Shown here: positions 54,843 through 61,954 of the stretch, piece by piece
How the letters are laid out: the number at the start of each line of letters is the position of its first letter
Position numbering within the stretch: position 1 is the first letter of the stretch
Assembly (NCBI RefSeq): GCF_002846575.1
Contig: NZ_PJND01000007.1
Coordinates: 558,001 to 622,000, forward strand
From: Flavobacterium lindanitolerans
Lineage (GTDB): Bacteria; Bacteroidota; Bacteroidia; Flavobacteriales; Flavobacteriaceae
Direction of reading: 5' to 3'
Length of the DNA: 64,000 bases
Program-made: the position numbers and the translations under genes
The notes under the pieces: generated by a model
Told to the model about the DNA's origin: nothing
Database searches by the model: none
The model's input: only the letters and a program-made list of their open reading frames with translations

Positions 54843-55250
54843 TTACGGATAAATATTATAAACGATTTTTAAATCAGGATAATTGATGTAAAACTGAATG
54901 CGGTTGCCTTGCTTTTTTCTGGTAATGATTTCAATAACACAACGGTTGCCACTATTGTCTATACAGTTAAAAGTCACGGTCTTGTCTGTTTCGTTTTCAA
55001 TAGTTTTGCCATAAGCATCGATATAATAAAGCTGTGTTTGTGCTGAATTTATAACAATGCGGTTTTTATCTCCATCAAGAACGATAATCAGGTTGGTGTC
55101 TTTAAAATCTGACCATTTTCCCCATTGGCCTTTGGCATTTTGTTCCATTACGCTATAGCTGGAAGTCTTGAACCGGTATTTCTGGGCAAAAGTTTGCTGT
55201 GTTCCAATGAGTAGAAAAAACAGCACGGCCAACATTTTTAATGCTTTCAT
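54843..55250 (-). CDS. Secreted protein of unknown function
   Basis: A 135-residue exported protein with signal MKALKMLAVLFFLLIGTQQT, cleaved before about Gln. The body is beta-rich (VMEQNAKGQWGKWSDFKDTN, VIEIITRKKQGNRIQFYINY) with two Cys near the end of the central region (FNCIDNSGNRC) that could pair. No family recognised. It lies 3 bases before the rnpA gene in the same direction and shares its transcript. Confidence 0.7.
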   Translation of the reverse strand: MKALKMLAVLFFLLIGTQQTFAQKYRFKTSSYSVMEQNAKGQWGKWSDFKDTNLIIVLDGDKNRIVINSAQTQLYYIDAYGKTIENETDKTVTFNCIDNSGNRCVIEIITRKKQGNRIQFYINYPDLKIVYNIYP

Positions 55251-55607
55251 CTTGAAATTTATATGGGCGGTAAAGTTACAAATATATTTGAATTGAATTC
55301 TTTCAGTAGGTCCGTTCCCTCATTATGGGAGATAATAAAATTGAAATGTGTGCTCTTTCCACAAGATTTTAACATAAAATTTCTACATAATCCCCAAAAA
55401 TCCACATCTTTTTTTGGAATAGTATCACTTTTTAAAAATATGTTTTTTGTTGATTTATGAAGTTTAAATAAATTTCAATCCATTGGATTGCAGTGATTTA
55501 TGATTAAATTTTACAGGTAACATTCTGAATGTTGGCTCGAAATGGCATTGAAATTGTTTTAACTTAATCGAAAAACATACAACCACTATAACCACAAAAA
55601 AACTGCT
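55251..55607. other. Intergenic gap with nothing recognised
   Basis: A 357-base AT-rich gap between the divergent genes at 54843-55250 and 55608-55868. It must contain their promoters, but I saw no clear TTG-N-TAnnTTTG pair, RNA gene, repeat or plausible ORF. Confidence 0.6.
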
Positions 55608-55868
55608 ATGAAAAAATTAATTTTAAGCGCAATTATGCTTACAGGAGTTGTAGCATTTGCACAGGAAACGCCAAAGAAAGCCACAAAAGAAGTTGTAAAA
55701 AATGCAGCATCTTCCGTCGAAGCCGAAAAGAAAGCTGAAGCTCCTAAAGTAACAGAAGTGAAACAAGAGGCAGAAGTTGCGAAAAAAGCCGAAACAACCA
55801 CAACTAAAACAACCGAAGCTGTCCAACCAGCAGCTCCTGCAGTAAAAACTGCAAAAAAACAAGAATAG
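55608..55868 (+). CDS. Small secreted Ala/Lys-rich protein
   Basis: An 86-residue protein with a clear signal peptide (MKKLILSAIMLTGVVAFAQ) and a low-complexity Lys/Ala/Glu/Thr-rich mature part (VEAEKKAEAPKVTEVKQE; TTTTKTTEAVQPAAPAV). It is likely disordered and periplasmic. No homologous family recognised. A strong terminator follows, so it appears to be its own unit. Confidence 0.65.
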   Translation: MKKLILSAIMLTGVVAFAQETPKKATKEVVKNAASSVEAEKKAEAPKVTEVKQEAEVAKKAETTTTKTTEAVQPAAPAVKTAKKQE

Positions 55869-55900
55869 TATAAATCCTAACCGACCAACTATCTAACTAA

Positions 55901-55930
55901 AAACCTTTGGAGTTATCCAAAGGTTTTTTT
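55901..55930. terminator. Bidirectional terminator between the Ala/Lys-rich gene and the patatin gene
   Basis: AAACCTTTGG and CCAAAGGTTT pair around AGTTAT, followed by a T run. It ends 4 bases from the convergent patatin stop. Confidence 0.85.
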
Positions 55931-55933
55931 GTT

Positions 55934-56971
55934 TCAACTGTTTTTAATCAGCTTTTTAGCTATTTCGTTCAACTCCTTCCGGTTTTGGTCGATATAGCTC
56001 AAGCCGGCCTGTATGAGTTCATAGATGTTTTTTGATGAAACATCATCCATTTCTGGCGAAGCATTTTTTAGAGAAGGCATTAACCGATGGTAGTTTTGCC
56101 TGTTTCTTGAGCCTAAGGTTTCATACATTTTTTTTAAATGATAATCTGTCGTTTCTACGTTTGAAGAAAGCAGAATATCAATAAGCGGTTGAATCCATTT
56201 TACTTTTCCCGCATTTTCAAACTGACGGTAGGTATAAGGTTTTAAAACCTGACCTGTTCCAATGGAGACAATAATCATGTCGCTGATTTTTGGAAAATCT
56301 TTTTTTCCGGGCTGGTTCAGCACTTTTGAAAATTCTATTTTCCGGGCTTCAGCATAAGCACATAAAGCGGGATTGTTGGCATATACACCACCGTCAATGA
56401 GTGTAAATTCCTGTCCATAAAGTGACTTTATGTTGGCGGGCTCAAAATAAGTAGGTGCTGCTGAGGTGGCTCTGCAGATGTCTTTGGCGTAAAAATTCTC
56501 TAAATCGGAACCCGCTTCATGGCTTGTAAAAAATTTAGCTTTTCTGTGAAAGATGTCATAGGATGTAATGAGGCAGGGTTTTATAAAATCCTTGATTTCA
56601 AGATTGCCAAATACATTTTCAAGTTGTCTTTCCAGTGCTTTTTGTGAAATCCGTTCGTTAAAAAGCCCGAACGGATTGATGAGTTGCTGCCAAAACGAAA
56701 CGTTGAAAATACTTTCTCCGTGTTTGGCATAAAGGTCCAGGGCAGTTTCTACTGAATATTTTGCTTTTTTATTGCTGTCGGGATAGAGTAGGATAGAAGC
56801 AAGTATTCCTCCCGTACTGGTTCCGGCAATGAGATCGAAATAATCACCAATTTTTGCATTCGGATTGTCTAATTTCTGGAGCTGTTCTTCAATATACTTT
56901 AAAATGACGCAGGTTATGATCCCTCGGATTCCGCCTCCATCCAGGCTTAAAATTTTGATTTTTTTTGACAT
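55934..56971 (-). CDS. Patatin-like phospholipase
   Basis: A 345-residue cytoplasmic-type (no signal) patatin. The oxyanion motif DGGGIRG is near residue 11, the nucleophile is in GTSTGG (about 50-55), and the catalytic Asp is in DGGVYANNPA (about 191-200), so the Ser-Asp dyad is intact. It would hydrolyse acyl groups from membrane phospholipids. Related proteins act as effectors in CBASS immunity and in secretion systems, but no cyclase gene is adjacent. It is the last gene of the M15-lipoprotein-small protein-patatin run downstream of the toxin cassettes. Confidence 0.9.
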   Translation of the reverse strand: MSKKIKILSLDGGGIRGIITCVILKYIEEQLQKLDNPNAKIGDYFDLIAGTSTGGILASILLYPDSNKKAKYSVETALDLYAKHGESIFNVSFWQQLINPFGLFNERISQKALERQLENVFGNLEIKDFIKPCLITSYDIFHRKAKFFTSHEAGSDLENFYAKDICRATSAAPTYFEPANIKSLYGQEFTLIDGGVYANNPALCAYAEARKIEFSKVLNQPGKKDFPKISDMIIVSIGTGQVLKPYTYRQFENAGKVKWIQPLIDILLSSNVETTDYHLKKMYETLGSRNRQNYHRLMPSLKNASPEMDDVSSKNIYELIQAGLSYIDQNRKELNEIAKKLIKNS

Positions 56972-57015
56972 GGCTTTTATGATTTAAGATTTGGGTACAC
57001 ATTTCATTTATGTTT

Positions 57016-57336
57016 TTAGATGCTTAGTAGGACTGTTTTAAAAACAGTCTGTATGATTGCATTTTTGATATTATTCAATTTTATTTTCGATAATCCGGCA
57101 CCTTGCAGTGCTTTTAGTGCGATAAGGTCCTGCTGGCTTTTCAAAAGCCATGAAAATTCTTCTTCGGTAATTGATGACGATGCCAAAAGTAAGGTCCAAC
57201 GTTCCAGTTTTTCCTTTGAACTATCCAGGAAAGCAGTGATGTCTTTCTGTATTTCAGGTTTAAATTCTTTGTATTTGTCGCCTAAAAGCGTGACAAGTTC
57301 CTGTTTCAGCTGTTTTAATAATTTTTCGATATCCAT
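57016..57336 (-). CDS. Small protein of unknown function with amphipathic C-terminus
   Basis: A 106-residue, mostly helical protein: a charged N-terminal half (LLKQLKQELVTLLGDKYKEF) (cited to K-E-F) and an amphipathic, mildly hydrophobic end (NNIKNAIIQTVFKTVLLSI). No signal peptide and no recognised family. It lies between the lipoprotein gene (5 bases upstream) and the patatin gene (44 bases downstream). The C-terminal helix could contact membranes, which in this operon suggests a membrane-acting role; that is inference. Confidence 0.65.
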   Translation of the reverse strand: MDIEKLLKQLKQELVTLLGDKYKEFKPEIQKDITAFLDSSKEKLERWTLLLASSSITEEEFSWLLKSQQDLIALKALQGAGLSKIKLNNIKNAIIQTVFKTVLLSI

Positions 57337-57341
57337 GATTT

Positions 57342-57809
57342 CTATTTATTGCTGTTTATCAGGCTCAAAAGCCCATCTTTTGAGGTCTTATCTTTTTTGA
57401 TTTCATACTGTATCAACATATCCATAGCTTCCATGACCTGTTTTTTGGATTCCTGAAGAAAAACAGGCGATAACGATTCCTTTTCTTTCCAGCGTTTAAA
57501 GAAACCAGATAACAGGTTTTTTTCTTCGTCTGTCAGGAGTTTCCACATGGCAAACGTGATTTCATTGTCGGGCTTATTTTTTTCGTATTCGATCAATTTT
57601 TCGGCCTGAAGGAAAAAGGCTTCGGTTTCCTGCTGGTGTTTTGCATAGGGCTCTGTGGCTTTGTCCATTAATTTTGAGGCTTCCACTTTCAGTTCGGTTG
57701 TTTTCTGATAGGAATACTGATCAAAAACCGCCGTTCTTGTCGATTCGCACGAGACTGCAGCAAACGACAGGAAAAAGAAGAGCATCATGTTTTTTCTGAT
57801 TGTTTTCAT
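57342..57809 (-). CDS. Predicted helical lipoprotein of unknown function
   Basis: A 155-residue lipoprotein with signal and lipobox FFFLSFAAVSC (Cys about 20), followed by a long, mainly helical body (ELKVEASKLMDKATEPYAKH; QQETEAFFLQAEKLIEYEK). Its small size, helical content and position directly after an endolysin-like gene resemble outer-membrane spanins of phage lysis modules, though no spanin signature can be claimed. It starts 8 bases after the M15 gene. Confidence 0.7.
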   Translation of the reverse strand: MKTIRKNMMLFFFLSFAAVSCESTRTAVFDQYSYQKTTELKVEASKLMDKATEPYAKHQQETEAFFLQAEKLIEYEKNKPDNEITFAMWKLLTDEEKNLLSGFFKRWKEKESLSPVFLQESKKQVMEAMDMLIQYEIKKDKTSKDGLLSLINSNK

Positions 57810-57817
57810 AGCTGTTT

Positions 57818-58294
57818 TTATTTTAAAATTACATATCCGTTTTTGTCTTTTTTAAGCTTTGATAATGATCTCCAGCTAAGGTTCCTTTTTTCAAAGTGGG
57901 GCATATCTTTAAATGTTTTCCAATTGCCACCCCATTCCCAGCCGTGTTTGGCGAAAATTTTCACACATTCATACCAGTCAGCAACCTTGTCATTGTCCCA
58001 GTCTTTTTTGGTGTCCCAGGAAGCATCCTTTCCGTCGATTATTAGGCAAATATCTACAGCAAAACCATAATTGTGTATGGATTGACCTGCTTTGGCATTC
58101 GTGACTTTTTTTCCGGGTTTTGTTCTTCCTTGTGCATATAAGGCATCCTGTTCTTCAAAAGTCCGAAGCCCTTGCGTCACCCGGATTTTTGCCCTACCAG
58201 TCAAAGCATTGTCGCATTCTTCAATGACTTTTGTAACTTCTTCTCTAACACTAGGATGAAGTTTTTCGATTCGTTGTTTAGTATATTTATCCAT
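57818..58294 (-). CDS. M15 family metallopeptidase (endolysin-like L-Ala-D-Glu or D-Ala-D-Ala peptidase)
   Basis: A 158-residue zinc peptidase of the VanY/M15C type. The SxHxxGxAxD zinc motif is SIHNYGFAVD and the second His region is GNWKTFKDMPHFE. TQGLRTFEEQDALYAQGRT is the M15 entry motif. There is no signal peptide, as in phage endolysins (CwlK/T5 type), so release into the wall would need another factor. TACATTTG on the minus strand (plus 58321-58328) is a -7-like element 26 bases upstream, making this the probable first gene of a four-gene operon ending with patatin. Confidence 0.9.
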   Translation of the reverse strand: MDKYTKQRIEKLHPSVREEVTKVIEECDNALTGRAKIRVTQGLRTFEEQDALYAQGRTKPGKKVTNAKAGQSIHNYGFAVDICLIIDGKDASWDTKKDWDNDKVADWYECVKIFAKHGWEWGGNWKTFKDMPHFEKRNLSWRSLSKLKKDKNGYVILK

Positions 58295-58397
58295 TGAGTT
58301 TTTAAAATTTAATTACAATACAAATGTATGAAAAAAATCAATTAAATAAAAAGAAAATAAGATTATTTTCAAATAATTAAAAGCTATAATAAACAGA

Positions 58398-58461
58398 TTT
58401 TTAGATTGTTGGTTTAAATGTGAGGTAAAAGGTAATAAAAAAAGCTACTCGAAAGTAGCTT
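58398..58461 (-). repeat. Cassette spacer repeat R1 (with UUCG-loop terminator)
   Basis: Contains TTTTTAGATTGTTGGTTTAA, then the hairpin AAGCTACT/AGTAGCTT (58442-58461), which on the minus strand has a TTCG loop and a T run. It terminates the immunity gene at 58495-58926. It is the last of four related spacers (also at 59757, 61144 and 61888). Confidence 0.85.
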
Positions 58462-58494
58462 AATTTTGATTGAGTTTAATGAAATGTTTTCTAG

Positions 58495-58926
58495 TTAAAT
58501 CAATAACCATTTTGGGACTTGCTTGTTTTTGATTTGTTCAAGTGAATAAAACCCATCGAAGGTTTCGTCAGTAACCAGCATATCCGGGTTGTCTGAAAGT
58601 ATTTCATTTAAAAGTTCATTTAAGGAGTGGAGAGTTTGGTCGCCTGTAGTATGATTTATCCAGATATAAAAATAATGTCTTTTACCATTTATTATGGTAC
58701 TATTTGATATATTTTGAGTTTTAAATTCATCTTTTTCTGTTATTGAGAATTCTATATAACTAATGTCATCCTCACCTATTTCTTTGCTTAAACCTATATC
58801 ACCTAATGATAAAACCTCTTCTTTAGGAACAATTTCAAATTTATTTCTCTTTCCAAATTCTATGATTTTTTTTAAAACCTGTTCTTTGTTTCTGTGTTCT
58901 AGTGAAATGATTATTGTACTTCTCAT
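58495..58926 (-). CDS. Putative immunity protein of the PD-(D/E)XK-type toxin cassette
   Basis: A 143-residue acidic cytoplasmic protein of no recognised family (RSTIIISLEHRNKEQVLKKI; SYIEFSITEKDEFKT; GKRHYFYIWINHTTGDQTLH) (motifs abbreviated). It is placed directly after the toxin reading frame and overlaps it by 4 bases, as immunity genes in polymorphic toxin loci do. It ends at spacer R1. The assignment rests on position, size and charge. It may now be redundant as the toxin frame is broken. Confidence 0.6.
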   Translation of the reverse strand: MRSTIIISLEHRNKEQVLKKIIEFGKRNKFEIVPKEEVLSLGDIGLSKEIGEDDISYIEFSITEKDEFKTQNISNSTIINGKRHYFYIWINHTTGDQTLHSLNELLNEILSDNPDMLVTDETFDGFYSLEQIKNKQVPKWLLI

Positions 58927-59758
58927 TTTAATATAGTTTTTTTTAAATTTTCAATTCCTTTTATAAATATTACTCCTTTTTGCTGTAATTCTTTTAGAAT
59001 GGGATGGTTTAAAGTATAAGTCCCTAAATCTTCATATACAATAACAACTTTTTTGTTTAATGGATTCATGAATTCTTTTACAGTTTTGATATTTTCTGGT
59101 AAATATTTTTGAATTTGTTCTCCTAATTCTATAATCGATTTTTCATTATGAAGCGAGCTTTTGGCTTCTATAATATATTTTTTAGTAGCACAATCAATAT
59201 CTCCATTGAGCCTTCTGGTTATTTTATTTAAGACTTTGTTAGAAAAATCAGTAATTTCATCTGCCGTATTTTCAACTAATTCTAGAATTTTTTTAGCTAC
59301 AGATGCTTGAAATACAGCAGTCGGATCTCCCTTAATTAAAATATTGTCAATGTTTTTAATTATAACTTCTTTCGAAAGACCAGACCATTTTAATGTTGTA
59401 TTCTTAGGATTTGTCCAACTCCAGGTTTGCCCATCAAAGACAATTTGCTTTTCTCTGATCAACCTATTTTTTTTTCTTAGTATTTCCAAATATTCTTCTG
59501 CAAGATTATCAGAAAGGTTCTCTAGTTTTTTGGCTAATGCATTAATTTCTTTTTTACTACCTCTGAAAATTTCTATTCCATCTTTAAGAAGGGCATAAAT
59601 ACCTCTTCTAATTTAACCGGAATACCCGAAAATAAAGGAGAACTAGTGGCTACTTTCTTCAGTTCTACATCAAATTTTTGAAAAAAGACTCTTAATTCGT
59701 CATTTCTAAAAATCCTATTCAGCCATTTGAGAATATTTTCTAGAAAAACACCTAAATT
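58923..59758 (-). pseudogene. Displaced, frameshifted toxin tip with PD-(D/E)XK-like nuclease domain
   Basis: Two frames make up one broken gene. From 59758 a frame reads KNLGVFLENILKWLNRIF and on to GIPVKLEEVFMPFLKME, stopping at 59573-59575. From about 59610 a second frame reads GIYALLKDGIEIFRGSKKE and continues to the stop at 58923; its first Met is at 59489. The first part matches the start of the intact toxin tip (KNLGLLLEYLFKWLNELF). The second ends in DIDCATKKYIIEAKSS, a plausible D-x-E-x-K nuclease core. There is no N-terminal carrier, so it is a stored cassette, not an expressed full toxin. The 188-residue part from 59489 might still be made. Confidence 0.6.
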
Positions 59759-59821
59759 TTTAGATTATTAGTTTAAAATATGAAATAAAAGGTAATAAAA
59801 AAAGCTACTCGAAAGTAGCTT
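59757..59821 (-). repeat. Cassette spacer repeat R2 (with UUCG-loop terminator)
   Basis: TTTTTAGATTATTAGTTTAA followed by the same AAGCTACT/AGTAGCTT hairpin (59802-59821). It closes the immunity gene at 59939-60292 after a 115-base tail and leads into the start of the displaced toxin at 58923-59758. Confidence 0.85.
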
Positions 59822-59938
59822 TTGAATTTAATACTATGGCAAAATATATCTTTAAATTTATGTTTCACAATTAAATACTACATCTAGAAAGCTCTAGTTT
59901 TGATGTTTCTAAAATACTTTTATACTAGTAGAAATAAC

Positions 59939-60292
59939 TTAACTGTTTTGTTCAACGAACTTCTTAAAGTCTTTCATAAAGTCAATAAATTCAGGATGGT
60001 CTAAAACGAGATCTTGCTTGTCTAATTTTCTCCCAGCACGTTGAGCCATTAAATCAATAAAAAACACTCCATATTTGTTACTACGCATGTAAACATCTTC
60101 ATTTCCCCAATCAAATGATTTTTCAGGATCATTGTTTTTACTTTTATGCACACCATCTATTATGCTTTGTACTTTTTGAGGTGTCCAGCCAGTATCTCTA
60201 AAATTGTTTAGAACATAGTGTTCAGGAGTAATTATCTCAATACTAAAATATTTTGATAGAGAGACTTTTTCGATTAAAAAATTATATTTCAT
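59939..60292 (-). CDS. Putative immunity protein of EndoU-like toxin, copy A
   Basis: A 117-residue protein. The C-terminal half (about residue 62 on, from WGNEDVYMRSNKYGVFFIDL) is essentially identical to the copy at 62071-62424, while the N-terminal half differs at many positions (MKYNFLIEKVSLSKYFSIEI). It lies 11 bases after the toxin-tip stop and is read in the same direction. The reading frame is intact although its toxin partner is frameshifted, consistent with keeping protection against sister cells. No recognised domain; function by position. Confidence 0.65.
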   Translation of the reverse strand: MKYNFLIEKVSLSKYFSIEIITPEHYVLNNFRDTGWTPQKVQSIIDGVHKSKNNDPEKSFDWGNEDVYMRSNKYGVFFIDLMAQRAGRKLDKQDLVLDHPEFIDFMKDFKKFVEQNS

Positions 60293-60303
60293 GATTGTTA
60301 ATT

Positions 60304-61143
60304 TTAAATTTTTGAATAAGCATTCATTATATTTCCCAAATCATCGACCTCAATTTTTATATCAAATCCTGAGGTTGAAGTTCCTAGAAACCCATTAAAC
60401 AAATCATTAGGATTTCTTGTGAGTTTTCCCACGCCCTTTGAAACGGTTTTTTCATAAACATAAGCAATTTCTTGTTGAATTCTAATCAAATCCCAATTTT
60501 TTGGAAACATTGATGATTGCATTCTTTTAAGAAGATAACCGTCTCTATACTTTATCCTTATTTTGGCTTGAAATGGTATATCATTTGGTATTCCTGAAAT
60601 TGATCTATAATTTTCCGGAATAATAATTTCATCTAATTTAATTAACCCTTCTAAAATAGCAGAGCCTCTGTGTCCTCCCTGTGAAACTAATATTTCATCT
60701 AAATATCTAAAGCCTGAAGGCAAAGTTCTTCATATATTGAGGTGTTGAACTCCCCATCTAAATGATAAAAAAATCCCCTTTCAAATTTATTCGCTAATTT
60801 TATAAAAGCAGCTTTTCGACCCTTTATTTTTTCAACGGATTCATTTAAATATTTGGTTGTTTCATCAACAGATTTTTTAGTTTTTGAAAACAGTTCTTTT
60901 AAATAGCTTTCTACTTCGGATTTGCTTAGGCCATTGGCTATTTCTTCATTTTTTGCAATCGCAACACCAACTTCATGTAGTTGAGCCCACCATTTTTTAC
61001 GAACTAGATTATAGAAAAATTGTGCAAAAATAGTAATAGGGTCAATAAAACTATAAGTTAGGCCACTTGACAAAACCACTTTGCTCTTTAATCCGGAAAA
61101 TAGCTCATTTAACCATCTAAAAAGATACTCTAAAAAACACCTA
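60304..61143 (-). pseudogene. Displaced EndoU-like toxin tip, frameshifted
   Basis: Homologous to residues of the intact toxin from KNLGLLLEYLFKWLNELF to the end. The frame from 61079 reads SSGLTYSFIDPITIFAQFFY to GEFNTSIYE and then runs into a stop (60699). The second frame resumes SGFRYLDEILVSQGGHRGSA to the true end at 60304. Base alignment with the intact copy (TATATGAAAGGATC there, TATATGAAGAAC here) shows one lost base at about 60735. Two more single-base losses lie in the leader near 61130-61147. It also lacks 11 residues (GLYTFIYKNEE) found in the intact copy. The C-terminus diverges from the intact copy after the SSMFPKNWDLIRIQQEIAYV segment. Confidence 0.75.
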
Positions 61144-61208
61144 AATTTTAGATTGTTGGTTTAAAATATAAAGTAAAAGGTAATAAAAAAGCTACTCGAA
61201 AGTAGCTT
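61144..61208 (-). repeat. Cassette spacer repeat R3 (with UUCG-loop terminator)
   Basis: TTTTAGATTGTTGGTTTAAA and the AAGCTACT/AGTAGCTT hairpin (61189-61208). It terminates the SUKH immunity gene at 61245-61721. Confidence 0.85.
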
Positions 61209-61244
61209 AATTTTGATTGTGTTTTTGATTTCTTCCAAAGAATT

Positions 61245-61721
61245 TTAATAACCTTCTTTTTCATATCTATAAGCCAAATCAATCATTTCACTGATAAATT
61301 CACTGAATGATATTTCAAGCGACCTAACATTTCTTTTTCTGTCTTCTTGCGCATAATTTACCATATGCACTACTGGATCGGCTTTTTCTTCATCTAGATA
61401 AAAGAAATAAAATATCTCGCAGCCGTTGCTTTCAGCAAAAAGCCAAAAAGGGCGGTCAATTTTGGTGCCGGTATCCTGTAACTCTTCCCACATTATTTCC
61501 TGATGCCAGTCAGAAGATATTGTTTCTAAATCAGCAGTATCCATCATCGGTAGAGCACCCCTGTTCTCTCCTGCTAAAATTAAAAACTCTCTATAGCTCT
61601 TAGGGAAAACGATGTTAAATTTCTTTTCAACCTTTTCTATTTCTGATTCTGATACTCCTTTTATTTTGTCAGAGCCAATTTTAGGAGTTTTTTCAAGTCG
61701 TTTTAAATATTCTATCATCAT
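61245..61721 (-). CDS. SMI1/KNR4 (SUKH) family immunity protein, orphan
   Basis: A 158-residue SUKH-superfamily protein: GVSESEIEKVEKKFNIVFP then KSYREFLILAGENRGALPM matches the SMI1/KNR4 pattern, and the body has acidic and aromatic surface segments (EIFYFFYLDEEKADPVVHM). SUKH proteins are the commonest immunity proteins of polymorphic toxin systems and neutralise nuclease toxins. Only a 23-residue toxin leader remnant (61825-61896) stands upstream, so the cognate toxin has been lost. Ends at spacer R3. Confidence 0.85.
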   Translation of the reverse strand: MMIEYLKRLEKTPKIGSDKIKGVSESEIEKVEKKFNIVFPKSYREFLILAGENRGALPMMDTADLETISSDWHQEIMWEELQDTGTKIDRPFWLFAESNGCEIFYFFYLDEEKADPVVHMVNYAQEDRKRNVRSLEISFSEFISEMIDLAYRYEKEGY

Positions 61722-61824
61722 ACCTTTTCTTAAATAAATAATAGTTCGCTATAGTTTATTTTGAAGCAATTATTTTAAAAAATATTGTCTAATCATGTTA
61801 AAGGAAAAGTATGTTTGATACTTA

Positions 61825-61896
61825 TTATTCCCCTTTTCTAAACAAGTTTTGAACAATTTCCAAAACTTCATCTAAAAGAACGCCTAATTTTTTTAG
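61825..61896 (-). pseudogene. Remnant toxin-tip leader (23 codons) before the SUKH gene
   Basis: On the minus strand the frame reads LKKLGVLLDEVLEIVQNLF and ends RKGE-stop at 61825-61827. It aligns to the start of the intact tip (KNLGLLLEYLFKWLNELF). The rest of the toxin, normally 150-300 codons, is absent, leaving about 100 bases to the SUKH start. It marks the edge of a deleted cassette. The whole stretch 61722-62070 otherwise holds spacer R4 and the tail shared with 59823-59940, and no other gene. Confidence 0.65.
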
Positions 61897-61953
61897 ATTG
61901 TTAGTTTAAAATATGAAGTAAAAAGTAATAAAAAAGCTACTCGAAAGTAGCTT
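61888..61953 (-). repeat. Cassette spacer repeat R4 (with UUCG-loop terminator)
   Basis: TTTTTTTAGATTGTTAGTTT and the AAGCTACT/AGTAGCTT hairpin (61934-61953). It closes the functional toxin-immunity pair at 62071-64000 and leads into the 23-codon remnant. Confidence 0.85.
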
Positions 61954-61954
61954 T

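Larger units (their letters stand above)
59823..61143 (-). repeat. Duplicated cassette, copy A (partner 61955-63302)
   Basis: The immunity gene, its downstream tail, and the toxin tip of this cassette are near-identical in long stretches to 61955-63302, for example the tail at 59823-59940 and the last half of the immunity gene. Copy A is decayed; copy B is the tip of the intact toxin. Copy A lacks 33 bases present in B. Confidence 0.85.

Noticed and set aside
55934..56971. CBASS phospholipase effector
   Set aside because: No cyclic-nucleotide synthase or ancillary gene is adjacent, and the operon context is peptidase and lipoprotein genes.
60699..61079. Independent 126-residue gene
   Set aside because: It aligns to the intact toxin up to the one-base loss, so it is one piece of the frameshifted cassette.
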